Shown here piece after piece: positions 1-13,560 of a stretch of DNA of 64,000 nucleotides. The position numbers and the translations under genes were made by a program. The stretch spans positions 21,726,388 to 21,790,387 of the forward strand of contig JAIUCV010000009.1 in assembly GCA_026724425.1 (NCBI GenBank), read 5' to 3'. The stretch's first letter is position 1; each line of letters opens with the position of its first letter. The stretch is from Erythrophleum ivorense (taxonomy: Eukaryota > Streptophyta > Magnoliopsida > Fabales > Fabaceae). The notes below the pieces were generated by a model that worked only from the letters and a program-made list of their open reading frames with translations, ran no database searches and had not been told where the DNA came from.

Positions 1-1541
1 GTATGATTTTGAATGGTTGGATGCCTACTTGCACGCTTTGACATGTTTATATGCCTTGATTGCTCCCTTGAATGAGTGTATGAGCTATTGAGATTCCATG
101 AATCTCACCCCCTTCCCTCTCCCATCTTAACATGTTAGGTAGAGCTCAAGGAGACCAAGGTGCAAGTCAAGGAGCCTAGTTGAACATGTTTAGCTAGTTG
201 TATAGCTTGTTTTAGCTCTTTTGATATAAAGGAATGTCAAAATGTATGTGTAGATATTATTTTTGACATGTAAATAGATAAACAAGTGTAAAATCATGTA
301 CATGTGATGTATGAACCAATTGTGGAACCAAGTAATGAGAATGCAAGTTTTGGGTACTTGGTAGCCCATTCCTAGATATGTATTCTTATATGTAGCATAA
401 TGAGTTTGAAATAAATGATGGTTTGGACCATTTGGGAAATTCATATACGATGTAGTAGTTCTTTAAAAACTTGTCCAAAAGATGGTACAGCATTTAAGAA
501 GCCATTTGAACCCCTTTTGACCCATGTAGGGTGTTAAAGTTGCCATAGTTGTGAGCTATGTCAAGATTTGACCAAATGAGCTCCTCTTGACCTAAAATTT
601 TTCATGCATATAGGTCTTGCTTGAAGCTTTTTGGGAAGCTAAAGTGCATGATATTCAGCGCTCTATAAAAGTTTTGGTGAATTTTCAAAGTTAGCTAATT
701 TTGGTAGAAATGGCATTGTTACTGTGCAAATAGTCATTAGCTTCACCTTTGTCATACATGGGTCAAACAATATCCAATGGCTATGAAATTATACAATGAA
801 AACATAGACATTATAGTGACCTATACCAACTAAAAGCACCTCAATTAGAGATCTATAGAGGGAGAAATAATTTTCTAAAATTCTGTGTCAGCATCAGGGA
901 CTCCAGCCGACCTTTGTTACTGTTCCATTAGTTTTTGAGGTCCAAAGACTATGTAAATGATTAGGACTTATTTGTTCCCTATATTTAACATCAGTAGCTT
1001 TCTAAATTAGTATAGTTTGCCCAGATTAGATTTTTTTTGGAATTAGCTATGAATTTTTGAATTTCATATCAGAAATCTATATTAGTACCAGGGACAGCTA
1101 GACCTTTGTGGCTATTTCATTGTCAAACATGGTCCAAAGGCTATATTCATGCCCTGGGATTATTTTTGGTGTGAATGTAGAATCTAGAGATTTCTAGAAA
1201 GATATGGTTTGCTTGATTTCTATTTTTTTAGAATTAGTTATGATTTTCTAAAATTGGAGCCAAAAATCTAACTTTTGGACCCGTTTGAGAAATTGCATTT
1301 TTTTAGTTTTTGGCTTCATATCCGTGGTTCATAGATTGTTTTATGTTATGTATGAGTTTTATGAATGGAGTTTGAGTTGAGAATGGGATTGATGGGTCCA
1401 CAGAACCCATGGGGCAAAGTATGACCATTTAAAGCCCCGACATCTAACATTGAAATGCCACGGTTTTACTCTTTTCTTTGGAATTTCATGGAATCAAGCC
1501 TAAGTAGAGATTAGTTGAGGATAATACATTATGGTGTTATA
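1..1541 (+). repeat. 3' part of a Del/Tekay-type LTR (copy E)
   Basis: The first 1.5 kb matches the last ~1.5 kb of the G1 LTRs in the same orientation: the motif gagctattgagattc near position 86 has counterparts near 8100 and 26746. The block ends in ggtgttata at 1541, the same terminus as solo LTR A, where the family consensus would be ttaca. The 5' part lies outside the window, so it could be a solo LTR or part of a full element. Its right neighbour is a minus-strand LTR piece (D), so E probably inserted into D. Confidence 0.75.
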
Positions 1542-2366
1542 AAGTTTCATTCATTTTCTTTAGGAAATTGGTACTTTTGAAACTTCCTAAATGTCTTAGA
1601 ATCTCATACATACTCTTACATAGGCTAGACTATCCTTGGAAAGCTTCAAGAATGGCTAGATACAACAAAAACCCTAAGTTATACAACTTAAATTTTAAAG
1701 CTTTTCTTTAAAATATAATTTCATATTCTTATTTCTCATACTCTAAAACTTTTGTTTCCTTCCTTGCTAAGACCAAAAATCATCCCCCCTTTAGTGGTCT
1801 AGGGTTGGTCGAAAATTCACCCATAAAGAACAAGGAAAAAGAAGCAAAGGAAGCCACTTTCTTGGTTTTTCCTTCCTTCTCCTCCTCCCTTTTGGTGCGC
1901 CACTTCAAGAATCTTAGGGTTCTATTTTGGTGAAAAGAAATTCGGTCAAGGCAAGTGGAAGAAGTGAGGCATGCTATATATAGGCTAGGGATTCATTTAA
2001 AACTTTTTAAAATTTCAATTTTGTCCTTCGTTCTTGGTTCTTTCCTTTTGAGCTCATTTAACTCCCTTTTTAGAACCATCTTTTTCATTATGAAAATTAG
2101 ATCCCTTTAATTCATAAAATACATTTATTTTCACCTAAATTGGATTTCAAAACTTCTTGAATGAATTGGTCAAAGTTTGGTTCAATTGACGTTCTAAAAT
2201 ATAAATCGAAGGGCCATTCTAGGAGTTCTTGTGGTTTTTAAGGCCTTTGAGAATCCCAAGAAACTAAATTTTTTCATTTAAAGATCCCTCCTTTGAGTTT
2301 TCTAAAAGTTGCTCAAAATTACCAAAAATCTCACTAATTTTTATCTGATTTTATTTAGCTACTCCG
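1542..2366 (-). repeat. Minus-strand LTR head fragment (copy D, left piece)
   Basis: Read on the minus strand, this resembles the first kilobase of the same long-LTR family, including a TATA-like tatatata near 1975. It is cut on the left by LTR E and on the right by G1, whose LTR begins at 2367. Its continuation appears at 28205-28362 beyond G1: joining the two sides restores an alignment to solo LTR C around 6830-6880. This shows that G1 inserted into D. Confidence 0.7.
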
Positions 2367-3400
2367 TGTAATGAATGTAATTACCACAAAATGACGAAAT
2401 GAGCCATATAAAAGCAAGTCCTCTAAAATAAGCTATATAATGCCCCCAAAAAATTTAGTAAAGTCCTAGGCTCCTAAAAATGATAATTCTAGCTCTGACG
2501 GAAAGAAAAACAGAGTTAGGATAGAGAAACAATTTGTAACAAAAATTGATGAAACATAATGGCATTTTTGTAAATAAATGTAACTCCTAGAAAAACACAT
2601 AGGAGGGCTTTTTAAATGGGAAATTTAAGTTGCCCAGGGTTCACAGAGGCCCTAAAAATCATAGGAGGCCCCCAGACTGGTAAAGCCTCTTTGTTGTACA
2701 TTTTCCAATGTCGGTGAGCCCAAACTTTGATGGATTCATTCGGTAAGGTTTTAGCTTCAAATTGAGTGATTCCAAAGGCATTTTATTAAATTGGAAACCT
2801 AAATTTTATAATGGAAAAGATGGTTCTCAAAAAGGAGCTAAAACGAAGTCAAAACAAAATTACCATTATAAAAGGATGAAATTGAATTTTTTAAAAAAGT
2901 ATGCTTCTAGAAACTTCCACACACTTCTCCTTTCTTCTCCCACCTTCTTAAGCATGAAATTTTCTGCCCAAAATACAAAAATACTCAGCCCTCTTAGGCA
3001 CATAAGAGAAGGAGAAGAAGGAGGGAGAAAAGGTTAAGAAGGGTGACTTAGAGAATTTCATGCTCTTCCTTCTTCTAACTTTGCTCCTCTCTTTCTAGGC
3101 GTTCTTTCCATGGTTTATTTGAGCTATCTGGTTCTGTTTTAATCCAGAATATTGAAGGGAAGCAAACGAAGGAGAAAGACTCTTGAAACTAAGTTGAAAT
3201 CTAAGGTAATTCATGTTTTGAATTGTTTCTTCCCTTTGCTTCCTCTTGCTTTGAGTTTTAGCCTAAATCAAAACTATATGGGGAAGGGAAGTTCTGTCCA
3301 AAAACAAGAGAGGAACAAGGGTTTTAAGCCATGGGAAGAAAGAATATAGCAAGAAATTCCAAGAAAAACTAATAGAAATCAAGTTAGGAAAGTGTGAAGT

Positions 3401-6400
3401 TGTGATACCATAGCTATCTTAGCTAGCTTCCTTACATATACAAGTCTTATACATGGATTTCCCTAAAAAAACAAAGGAAATGATATAATTTAATTGTGTT
3501 ACATCATTCATAATCTCTTTGTTTTGGCTCCGTGGGACTTAAGGACTCTCTCATGTCATTCTTAAATTTAATTACACCAATACAACTCAAAACTGTCTAA
3601 AAACATTGCCAAAAACTCTAGCTTACATCAAGCATATATGATTATTAATGGTTCTGCCTCAGGTTCAATCTGTAAGTTTTGAGCATCAACTTTAAAAATT
3701 CATAATTAATTCTAGAAAAATTGAAATCAAGCATACTATGACATTCTAGAAAGCTACAGATATCTAATTTATATAAAAATATTCAGGCCATGAAACATAA
3801 CATAAAGGACGTTTGACATTCAAAAAGGTGCAGAGGTTCAAATAGCTACTGGTACTGATACAAGTATTTGCTATAAACTTCAAAAATATCCAATTAATTC
3901 CACAAAAAATCCAATCCATGCAAAATGATACCAATATGGAAAGATATAGATGTTAGCTTTATGGTAAAAATGGATTCAAACCAAAACAAGGATGTTTAGC
4001 CACTAGAATTCAATGGAACAATGATCAAGGTCGTGCTGCGCTACTGTTGCTATCCTAGAATTTTAAAATTCATAACTCTTAGCTCAGACCTCCAAATGAG
4101 GTGTTTCTAGTTGTACAAGTCATTGTAAATGTTTGGTTTCTACTTATAAAATTTCGTAGCCATTGGACATGTTTGCCCCTCAAATGACACAAAATCACAA
4201 CTAACCAAATGAACAGTAATTTTGCAAATTCGAAATTCTAATACCAATTTTGAAAAATCATAGAAAATTCCACAAACCTCTAAATGACCTGGTTGTTATC
4301 TTCCCTAAAAGGCTCTAGGTAAGATCTAATTGCATGCCAAATTTCAAGTCAAGAAGAGGTCACTTAGTCAGACTTTGCTATATCTCAAAATTATGGCACT
4401 TTTGGCTCCAATAAGAGGGCAAATTTGGTCCAATTGATCCATACATTGTTCTACACCCATTTGAGCAACTTAGAAAGCATAAATACAACATAAATAAGTC
4501 TCTCATAAAGTCTGAACCATCATACAACTCAAATTCATCATGTCACATCCATAAACATACATGCACAAGTGGCTCCCATGTGGTCAAATTGCACATTTCC
4601 ATTCATTTAGCTCTATTCTTGATACATACGCTATCTTTACATAGTTTTACACTTGTTCAAGATTTCATGGCTCAAAAATAACATATACATATATACTTGG
4701 ACATTCCAGTACATCAAAAATAGCAAGATTTGCCAAGAGATGGATATTTAAACTCATTGGCTTCCATCCTTTAGATCTTGAATTCCACCTAGGCCATATA
4801 AGATGAGAGAAAGAAGGGGAGTGAGATTCATTGAATCTCAATAGCTCATATGCCTATTCAATCACATTTTCAAGGTATACAACATGTCAAGGGTACAAGT
4901 ATGTAGCTAATCACTCTATGAAGCATTCAACTTTCACATTTTTATGTCATAAACTTATGTCAAGCATAAGAATGAACTCTAAGACTTTTGATTTAGTCTT
5001 ACCCCATTTCTAAGATTTTTGGATTCGCTTCACTTTTGGTTTAGAGACTTTTGACTTAACCTCACCCATCCAAGGGACTTTTGGCCTTGTCTTACCCATA
5101 CCATTAGACTTTTGGCATCTTCTCACCCACATTAAGGGACTTTTGGCACTACCTCACCCTTATAAGCCATTTCCACAATTTAAAGATGTTCAAGAAGGCA
5201 TATTGGTACCAAAATAGCAACATAGCATCAAGTGGTATGTCTCAAAATATAAATATGCACACAAGCACACAATGACATATATGCAACAAGAAATGCAACA
5301 AGAAAAGGTAGAGAGCTACCTTGGTGAAAATCCCAACTTTACTTTGCTTGTTCCTTCTCCTTTTTGGTTCTATAAACATAATGAAGTGGGGTTGGATTTC
5401 TTTGGCCTATTCGCAATAAACAACACTCAATTATACTCTTGGAACAAGCTATGACATCCAACTCACTCTTAAGAATACACTTTGTTCTATTTGTCACAAT
5501 ATGGCTCCATTAATGACCCAATGAAGCAACCACCATGATTCAAATTCTTGTTCCATTCTCTTGTCATATCTAGGCCTCTTGACCTCATTTGAGGTCCTTG
5601 AAGCCATCACACGCTCACTTTCACAAACCTAGATACATGTTGCTTCATAAAGTTACATTATGGAAGCCATTGCCCTCATCTCCCAACTTAAGGCTTTTAA
5701 ATTTTTTTCAAGGATTTCTCCTATCTTATTTTATCATATAAAGTCCCAAATCAAGCTTGGAACAATTTAAAACATCCCCTAACTATTTCTATGGGCTTGG
5801 CTGAAATATGCCTTCATTAAGGACCCATAGAGTTTGAAATTTTTCCTTAATGGATGGGGCACTTGGGAGACTCCCTAGGAGTCTTAGAAACTCAAACAAA
5901 TACTCACATATGCTAGGAAATTCTTGAATGAACCCAGATTTCATATTATGTTCAAGAAACCTACACTTTTCTCACTTGAATTCTACTAGCTTTTCATGCA
6001 ATTCTTTGGTGTATTCCATCTTCCCATGGCCTAATTTAATGAAATCTTATTGGTTATAAAATAGAAACTTCCCCCCTTCATGGTTCTATTTTAGGCGTCC
6101 CACCATGGAAGAGAAAAAGAAGAACAAGAAGAGTAACTAGGAACAAGATTACCTTAGTTTCAAGCTTACTTCCAAGGCTTCTCCTTCTTGGTTCTCCCTT
6201 CCTCAAACAATTCGAACTCCCCCTCTAAATTCTAGACCAAAAACAAAACCAACCATTACAAGAAAGCCATAGAAAGAGAGCATAGAAGGAGGGGAGCAAG
6301 AGTGGGAGAGCAAGAGCATGAAATTTTCCAAGATTCTTTACCTTCCTTGGCTTTTCTTCCTCCTTCTTCTCCCCCTCTTTGTGCGCCCAAGACAGCAGCT

Positions 6401-7012
6401 CCTTTTCTGAGATTTGGGCAAAAGGAAAGTCATTCTAAGTGTGAGGAGAGGGAACGTAACTCTTAAGAAGGACCAAGAAGCTTCTTTTAAAAAATTATTC
6501 CATTTTTAGCCTTTTGTAATAGCATTTTTGATTTGGCTTCATTTTTGCTCCTTTTTTAAAAGCATCTATTCTATTATAAAATTTAGGTTCTCAATTTAAT
6601 AAAATGCCTTTGGAATTATTCAAATTGGAGCTAAAACCTTCCTAAAAGAACCAATCAAAAATTGAGTCAACCGACGTCGAAAAAAGTACACCAAAGGGGT
6701 TTTACCAATCCCAAGGCTTCCCATGGTTTTCGGAGCCTTTGAGAACCCTGGGCAAATTAAAATTTTCATTTAAAAAGCCCTCCTTGGTGTTTTTCCAAAA
6801 TTGCACTTATTTATGAAAATGCTACTAGACTTTCAATAAATTTTTCGAATTACTCTAGCCCCAATTTTTGGGCAACTCAAAGCTTAAATCCTCATTTTTT
6901 ATTATTTAAAATTTTATCCAAATTTTATTTGGCTATTGAATCACTCATCTCAGGGGGTTTGCTTTTCAAAACTGGCCTGTTTCAGTGTTTTTATAACATA
7001 CTGGGCGTTATA
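3401..7012 (-). mobile_element. Solo LTR C, opposite orientation, inside the G1 5' LTR
   Basis: This is a 3.6-kb block starting TGTGATACC and ending gcgttata on the plus strand. Read on the minus strand, its first 70 bases align with the start of solo LTR B, both sharing an aacag...cc(c/t)gagatga-like stretch. Flanks are gaagt (3396-3400) and gtagt (7013-7017), a 5-bp target duplication with one mismatch. No internal coding domain is present, so it is a solo LTR left by recombination between the two LTRs of a former full element. It carries the family minisatellite on the opposite strand at 5025-5165. Confidence 0.8.
5025..5165 (-). repeat. Degenerate minisatellite of the long-LTR family (copy in C)
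   Basis: Four to five units of about 30 bp contain gggacttttggc followed by a tcaccc-type box. This is the reverse complement of the units at 7813-7985 and 26465-26630. It lies at the equivalent LTR position, so it was inherited with the LTR. Confidence 0.75.
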
Positions 7013-7812
7013 GTAGTTTTCTAGGGTTTTGCAAAATATGATTTTGTATGAGTGTTTCCTTGGCTATTTGAATGTTTCCTTCAGCTCCTAAGACCTCTAG
7101 AAACCCTCCCAAGTGGCTCTCCCATCAAGGAAAAATCAAGAAACTTGTAAACTCCTTCCTTGGTGCATATCTCAACCTAGACTAGTTCATAGAGCTAGGG
7201 GAGTGTTTTAATTTGTTCTAACCTTGATTTGGGACCTTATATGATGTTATAAGATGGGAGAAACTATTGGAAAAATTTAGGAGCCATGGATTGGAAGATG
7301 GAACGTGGTGACCATAATGGTGTCTTAAGAAGAAACTTGATTTTTCAATTGTGCAAGTGAATGTGTGAGAGCTCCAAGGACCTTAAATGAGTCCAAGAAG
7401 TCTAGAAATAACAAGAGAATGGAGCCTAGAATTTGAAATGTAAGAGTTGCTTCAATAGGCCAATTATGGAACCATTATGCCACTTATGGAACTAAGTGTG
7501 TGTTCAAGAGTATCTTAGTGTCTTGGCTTGCTTCAAGTTGTGATTATGTGTTGTTTATGGTGTTTAGGCCAAGAGAACACTAACCCACCTAGGTGCACTT
7601 GTGAGGCCAAAAAGAGAGAGGAGTAAGACAAAGGAAGGCTTGCAAATTCAAGGTAGCTCTCCATCTCATTCTCCTTCTCCTTGCATTCTTATGTGCATAT
7701 GTGTGTTATTGTATGCTTGTGTGTGTTCTTGTAACTTGATGATATTGCCACTTGATGCCTTGACATACATTGGTACCAATGTGTCCTCTTGAATGACTAT
7801 GGTAGTGTAAAA

Positions 7813-7985
7813 TGGCTCATAAGGGTGAGGTAATGCTAAAAGTCCTTTAATAAATGTGAGGAAATACCAAAAGTCTCATAGCATGGGTGAGACAAGGCCA
7901 AAAGTCTCTTGAAGGGTGAGGCCAAGTCAAAGTCCCTAGACCAAAAGTGAGGCAAAACCAAAGTCCCTAGAGTATGGTCTTAGCT
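7813..7985 (+). repeat. Degenerate minisatellite in the G1 5' LTR
   Basis: Five units of about 30 bp follow the pattern gtgaggcaa..ccaaaagtcyct. The 3' LTR has the corresponding five-unit array at 26465-26630. Units differ from each other by substitutions and 1-4 bp indels. Confidence 0.8.
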
Positions 7986-9688
7986 TGAATGTGAATAAGT
8001 GGCATGAAAATTGTGACTTTGCCATACTTTTGGTTGCCAAACCTTTCATACCTATGCTTTGATGTGTATATGCCTTGAATGTGTGTGTGAATGAGTGTGT
8101 GAGCTATTGAGATTCTTGGAATCTCACTCCCCTTTCCCCTTCATCTTGAACTATCTAGGTGGTTCACAAGAAGCAAAGAAAGCAAGCCAAGAGCCTTGAA
8201 GGGTTATACTTTAAACCTTTTATAGTTTTCTTTGTGTATAAATATGAGAGTGATATTGTACATGTTATTTTGTAATGTAAGACCATGAACAAATGTAATA
8301 TTATGTATGATGATGTATGAACCTTGTATGGTACCAAGACAATGGAAATATGGAAATTGAACACTTGGGTGCACATTTGAATGTATGTTTTCTTGGGTGT
8401 GGGATGGTCAAAATGAGATGTATGGTGTTTAGGACCACTTGGGAAATTCCTACAAGTCATAATGATGCTTTAAACTTGCCCAAGGGGTGCCAAACACTAA
8501 AGAAGACTAATTGAACCAAGTTGGTACCTCATATGGAGCAAAGTGACCATTTTGTGAGGCTATGTCACTTTTTACCAAATGAGCTCTTCTTGGTTTGAAA
8601 TTTGGCATGCATTTAGAGCTTGTTGAGAGCTTTTTGGGAAGCTAAAATAGGCATTATTTGGAGGTCTACAAAATGTTTGATGAATTTTAAAATTAGAAAA
8701 TTTTTCTAATATGGTCACTGCTATTGTACACATGGTCTGAAATTTAGCATGAATTTAGAGCTTGTTGAGAGCTTTTTGGGAAGCTAAAATGGGTATTATT
8801 GGAGATTTACAAAATATTTGATGAATTTTTGAAGTTAAAAATTTTTTTTGATATGGTCACTGCTACTGTACACATGGTCCAAAAATTATTCTATGCCATC
8901 ATAGGGCAAATTACGTCCAATTGACATAAAATTTTATAGACAGAAAATAGACCTTTCCAATGACTTTTCCAATTTGAAGCACCTCATTTTGATGTCTAGA
9001 GAAGGAGATATTAATTTTTGAAGTTGCTATCCAGTATCAGATGTCTAATCAAACCTAAGTCACTATTTGATTAGTTTTTGTGGCTTGGACATGCCTGAAC
9101 TGGTCTAGAGTTATTTGTCCCCTCTAGACAACATATGTAGCTTTCCAGATTAGTATCATTTGCATGGATTGGATTTTTGTGGAATTAATTAGACATTTTT
9201 GAAGTTATGACAGTAAACTATATCAGTACCAAGATAGTCGGGACCTTTGTGGCTATTTTGTTGTCAAACATAGACAAAGGGATTGTGTTCTAGAATTATT
9301 TTAGTATAAATTTAATATCTAGAGATTTCTAGAAAGCTATAGTTTGTGTAATTTTGATTTTTTTACATTTAATTATGATTTTTTAAAAGTTGCCCCTAAA
9401 ACCTACCACTGTACAGCCACGGGAATGAAGAAATTTTAGGGTTTTTGACCCTTGATCGGTGGTTTGTGCCTTTTTGAGATGTTATGATTTTTATTGTATG
9501 GGAAATAATTAGAGAATGTTATTGATAAGTTCATGGGGTCCCAGAGACTCGAAATGAAAAATTTATCTACTACGCAACGCAATTAATTTATTATTTTAAT
9601 GTATTTCTTGAGATTTCTCGAATGAATTGTATAATCTCACTTGTGAGACAAGGTGCAATGCTAGAATATATTATGATATTACATTTAT

Positions 9689-9700
9689 TGATATTAGAGT
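9689..9700 (+). promoter_or_regulatory. G1 primer-binding site (initiator tRNA-Met type)
   Basis: The sequence tgatattagagt lies five bases after the LTR end and differs from the plant consensus TGGTATCAGAGC at three positions. Position and similarity together support the call; the site is decayed. Confidence 0.65.
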
Positions 9701-9830
9701 AAAGGTTCAGGCACTTTTGCTCAGAATTGGCTCTTGAGTGGTGAAATTGGCCTATTTTTGGGTGGAATGTCTATGTATATGTGCTTGAATTGTATTTGTG
9801 GGCTAGAGGTTGTGATTCCTTTCAGTGAAA

Positions 9831-11536
9831 ATGGTTGAGATGAGAAGAGGCAGAGGTAAGGGCAAGCTGGTTAGGGGCTCGGAGGTTGAATCTGAGGACA
9901 CCTCAGTGAGTTATCATGGAACGGCTTAATAGATTTGAAAATGTAATGGCATAACAGTAGTATATGATTCAGCAGTAGCATGAGATGATTGTACGGCTGC
10001 AAGAATCCCCTGGCTAGATAGAAGAAACCAAGAGAGAGGTCCCTCTACCTCAGTCTCAGCCCTCCACTTCTGGCATCCCACAGCTTCCACCTCAGGTTCT
10101 CCACCCCCACCTCCCGAGAGCCAATCTAGACCCCCGCCTTTGATTCAGAAATAGTTAAATCAATTTAGAAAGAATAACCCGCCAGTGTTTGATGGGGAAT
10201 TGGATGCGGACAAAGCAGAGGCTTGGATGATAGAGATAGAGAAGATTTTTACTATAATGGATTGCACCCTTAAGTAAAAAGCTCAATTAGCCATCTTTAT
10301 GTTACAAAAGAAGTCGACAAGTGGTGGCACAGTACGAAGTCTCTAATGGAGACTAGAAATTTACAAATACCTTGGGAGAACTTCCTAGTATAGTTTTATG
10401 AGAAGTATTTCCTAGTTCTGTAAGAAAATAGAAAGAGGTGCAATTTATGGGGCTAAAACAGGCCGATGATAGACAGTAGATCAGTCTGTGGCCAGATTCA
10501 TAGAGTTGTCTTTGGTATTCTTCCTACCTTCAGAGATATGACAATGAGCCTTGGAGGTGCAAACAATTTGAGCTCAGGTTACAGCCCCAGATCAAAGATA
10601 GAGTGACTCACATAGGATTTAAACTTTAATGCCATTGTAGAGATCAGCAGGGTGATAGAAGATAATTTGAGAGAAATTATGCCTGCTGTTACTATCTCTA
10701 GCTAAAAAGGGGCTTCGGAGTCCAAGAGACTGAGACCAGAAGAAGAAGCCAGCTCCGCACCTATTAATAAGAAGAAGAGTAAGGTGCAGTAGAGCAGGAG
10801 GCCACAAAAAGGGAAGAAGATGCAGCCTCAGAGGACTCAGTCGTCCAAACAACAATCCCATGGTGACAAGTGTGGGAAGTTAGGGCACCTTGCCAAAAAT
10901 TGTCCCCAGGCAGATTTAGTGCTCCATTCAGACCTCCTCCTTTTAGGCCATAGACCCAGGGCAAGGTGTTGTCCTTTCTTAGCAGGAGGCTAGTGCGTCT
11001 CCCAATCTTATTTGAGGTATGCTCATAGTGAATGATTTTCCTGTGATTGCTATGTTTGATTCGGGTGCTAGTCACTCGTTTATATCTTATGACCATGGAG
11101 ACGGTTGGGTCTAGCCATTAGTATTTTACCATTTGATTTGTCTGTCACCACACCCACTGGAGGCCACGTGATTACTTCCCATGCTTGCCTGAATGTCCAC
11201 TGTATAGCTTTAACCATTGTTACACTATTATTGATTTGATTTGTATGCACATTGATTTGATTGTTGGCATGAACTAGATAACTACTAATAATGCTAGCCT
11301 TGATTGTGAGCATCACACCATATCTGTACCTTCCTGTAGGACCATTCCTAAGATAGGAGTTGAGTTATCTTTTATGACTATTGTCCAAGCTGAGAGACAC
11401 TTGGAGCATGGGTGTCAGGGATTTCTAATCTTTTTTCCTATTCAGGCTAAGGTAGAAGAAGGGATAGAGAAGATCCCGATAGTAAGGGAATTTTCAGAGG
11501 TTTTCCCCAAAGATTTTTGATTTTAATGGTCTACCT
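9831..11536 (+). pseudogene. G1 gag-protease (broken)
   Basis: The frame opens with ATG at 9831 (MVEMRRGRGKGK). The gag core is recognisable around 10160-10450 (PPVFDGELDADKAEAWMIEI). A CCHC zinc knuckle, KCGKLGHLAKNC, lies near 10868-10905. A retropepsin active site, AMFDSGASHSFI, lies near 11050-11085, with the catalytic DSG intact. Many in-frame stops and frameshifts interrupt the reading, so no polyprotein can be made. The frame continues into the protease-RT linker (FSEVFPKDF) and is cut at 11536 by solo LTR A inside the conserved GLPPERE motif that precedes RT. Confidence 0.85.
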
Positions 11537-12118
11537 TGTAACATCTGATTCTCTAAAAAATAAGAGAAAACGTGAGAAACGTAATATACGGTTTCTCCAT
11601 AAACGAACGAAATTCACCGGATATAAAAGGAAGTCCTCTGAAATGAGATAGTTAAGGTCCCAAAAAATTTGGGAAGCATTTTAGACTTATAAAACTGAGA
11701 ATCCCAGGCTCAGATGGAAAGAAAAATAGAGCTAGAATGAAGAAATAATTTTTTATGAAAAGCTTGCGAAACGTAATGGCATTTTCATAATTTTGAGCAA
11801 ATTTTGAATTCACAAAGGAGGGTTTTTTAAATAAAATTTAAGTTCTACGGGGTTCTTAGAGGCCCTAAAAACCATAAAAGCCCCAGGATAATTAAAACCC
11901 CTCCAGTGGATGTTTTCCACGTCAGTGTACCTGAACTTTCACTTATTTGTTGAAAAAATTTTAGCTCCGATTTCAGTGATTCCAAAGGAATTTTACTAGA
12001 TTGAGAACCTAAATTTTATAATGGAAAGACGATTCTCAAAAAGGAGCTAAAACAAAGGAGAAACAAAAATGCCAAGAACAAAGGGCAAAATGGAAATTTT
12101 GAAAGAGTGTTTCTTCTC

Positions 12119-12130
12119 CCTTATAAATAG
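12119..12130 (+). promoter_or_regulatory. Probable LTR TATA box in solo LTR A
   Basis: The motif cttataaatagg has counterparts at similar LTR positions: tatatatagg near 19580 in B, and on the minus strand cttataaatagg near 29295-29306 in D2. Conservation across copies supports a core promoter element. Confidence 0.5.
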
Positions 12131-13404
12131 GTGGCACCTCACACTCTCTCTCATTTAGCTTCAGATTGTTCTGTCTAAACCAAAGGAAAACCCTAGAGGA
12201 TGAGATCCACAAGAGGAGGAAGAAACCGGAGGAGAAATTTAAGGTAGAACGGTATGGATTTTCATGATTTTTCATGCTCTTCTCTTCAAACCTCTTCTCC
12301 TTCATTCTCCCTTATTTCCTATGATTATAATGAAGTATATGGATCTATTTTAAAGGAGAAATTGAGGAAAAATCGGATTTTGAAGAGAGGAGCTCAAAGA
12401 ACATAAGATTCAAGTGAAAAAAAGTAAGAAAACAAGGTAATTTCTCTTCTTATGGCCACTATCATTGGTTCCTCTTCTACCCTAGGAGGAGATGATTTTT
12501 AAGTAGAACTAGGATGAATCTAAGGAAAAAAGGCGTGGAGATAAAGAATATGTAAAGAGAATAACAAAAAACCCATTAGATTTCAAGATGCAAATTATAG
12601 GATTTTGTGTGCACCTTCCTAAATCTGATTTTGTATGATGATTCCTAGGCCTAAATAAGAGTTTGAATGAGCTCCTAAGATCCCTAAGATGCTCCCCACA
12701 TTCTTCCTCCTTAAGAAAATTAAGCAAATTCCATGAAGCTTAATAAGCTCCATAGTCTCGGCCAAACAAGGTTCGGGTAGCTAGGAGAGTTTTAAATTTT
12801 TCTAAGGTCATTCTTGAGTCATATATGATGATTGAATATGAGGGGAGACCTTGAAAAAAATTTAGAACTCATAAAAAGTGAATTGGTGCTTTAGGTTCCA
12901 TATTATGACCTAAAGAAGCAACATATTGTTAGACTCTGTGTTTTAATTGTGTAATGACTCCAAAAGCCTTAAAAGGAGTCAAGAATCATATTTGAAAGGA
13001 AAGAATGGAGTCTAGAATTTATTTGAGTGGTGTTGCATCATTAGGTGCAATTATGGACCATAATGGGGTTATAGAACAACCTAGTGTTTAAGCAAGTTGT
13101 GTGACTTTAAAATTTGTTTCATGAACCTAATTGGCTTCCATAAATTGTGTCTAGTCCAAGAGAAACCATCTCCACAAGTTTGGGTGTGTGTGGCCGAAAG
13201 AGGAAGCCTTGATTCAAGAAGGAAAGTGTGTGATTGTGTACAAGATAGCTCTCTCCACACTCTCTCATGCATAGATGTGTGTTTAGCTTATCTTAGAATG
13301 TGTGTATATGTATTTTCAAGCCATGAAAAGTAATGATAGCATGATTTTATATGTCATGATTTCATGATAACATATTATGTTTTCAAATAATGCTATAATA
13401 TTTG

Positions 13405-13560
13405 TTGAGTTTGCTTGAGTGTGGAGAGGCCAAGAACTCTTAATCATGGTGAGAATAAGCCAATAACCCTTAAAATTAGTTGAGACAAAGCAAAGAGTCT
13501 CCCAAAGTAGAGTGGCTCCCAAGAGCATGGTTGAGTCCAAAATTTCTTAAATAATGGGCC
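13405..13560 (+). repeat. Degenerate minisatellite in solo LTR A
   Basis: Four to five diverged ~30-bp units contain gagrcaaagcaaagagtctc-like boxes. The array lies at the same LTR position as those in G1, B and C. Confidence 0.65.

Larger units (their letters stand above)
2367..9683 (+). repeat. 5' LTR of G1 (split by solo LTR C)
   Basis: The LTR starts with TGTAATGAATG and ends with attaca at 9683. It lies in two pieces, 2367-3400 and 7018-9683 (about 3.70 kb together), separated by an opposite-strand solo LTR. Both pieces align collinearly with the 3' LTR at 24607-28204, for example aaatcaagtta at 3376 and 25642, and the tttctagggttttg stretch near 7018 and 25667. The two LTRs differ at perhaps one site in eight by eye, mostly C/T and G/A changes, so the insertion is old. 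Confidence 0.85.

Noticed and set aside
10619..11316. Minus-strand frames of 78-110 codons
   Set aside because: Antisense to the G1 gag-protease, whose zinc knuckle and DSG motif are on the plus strand.
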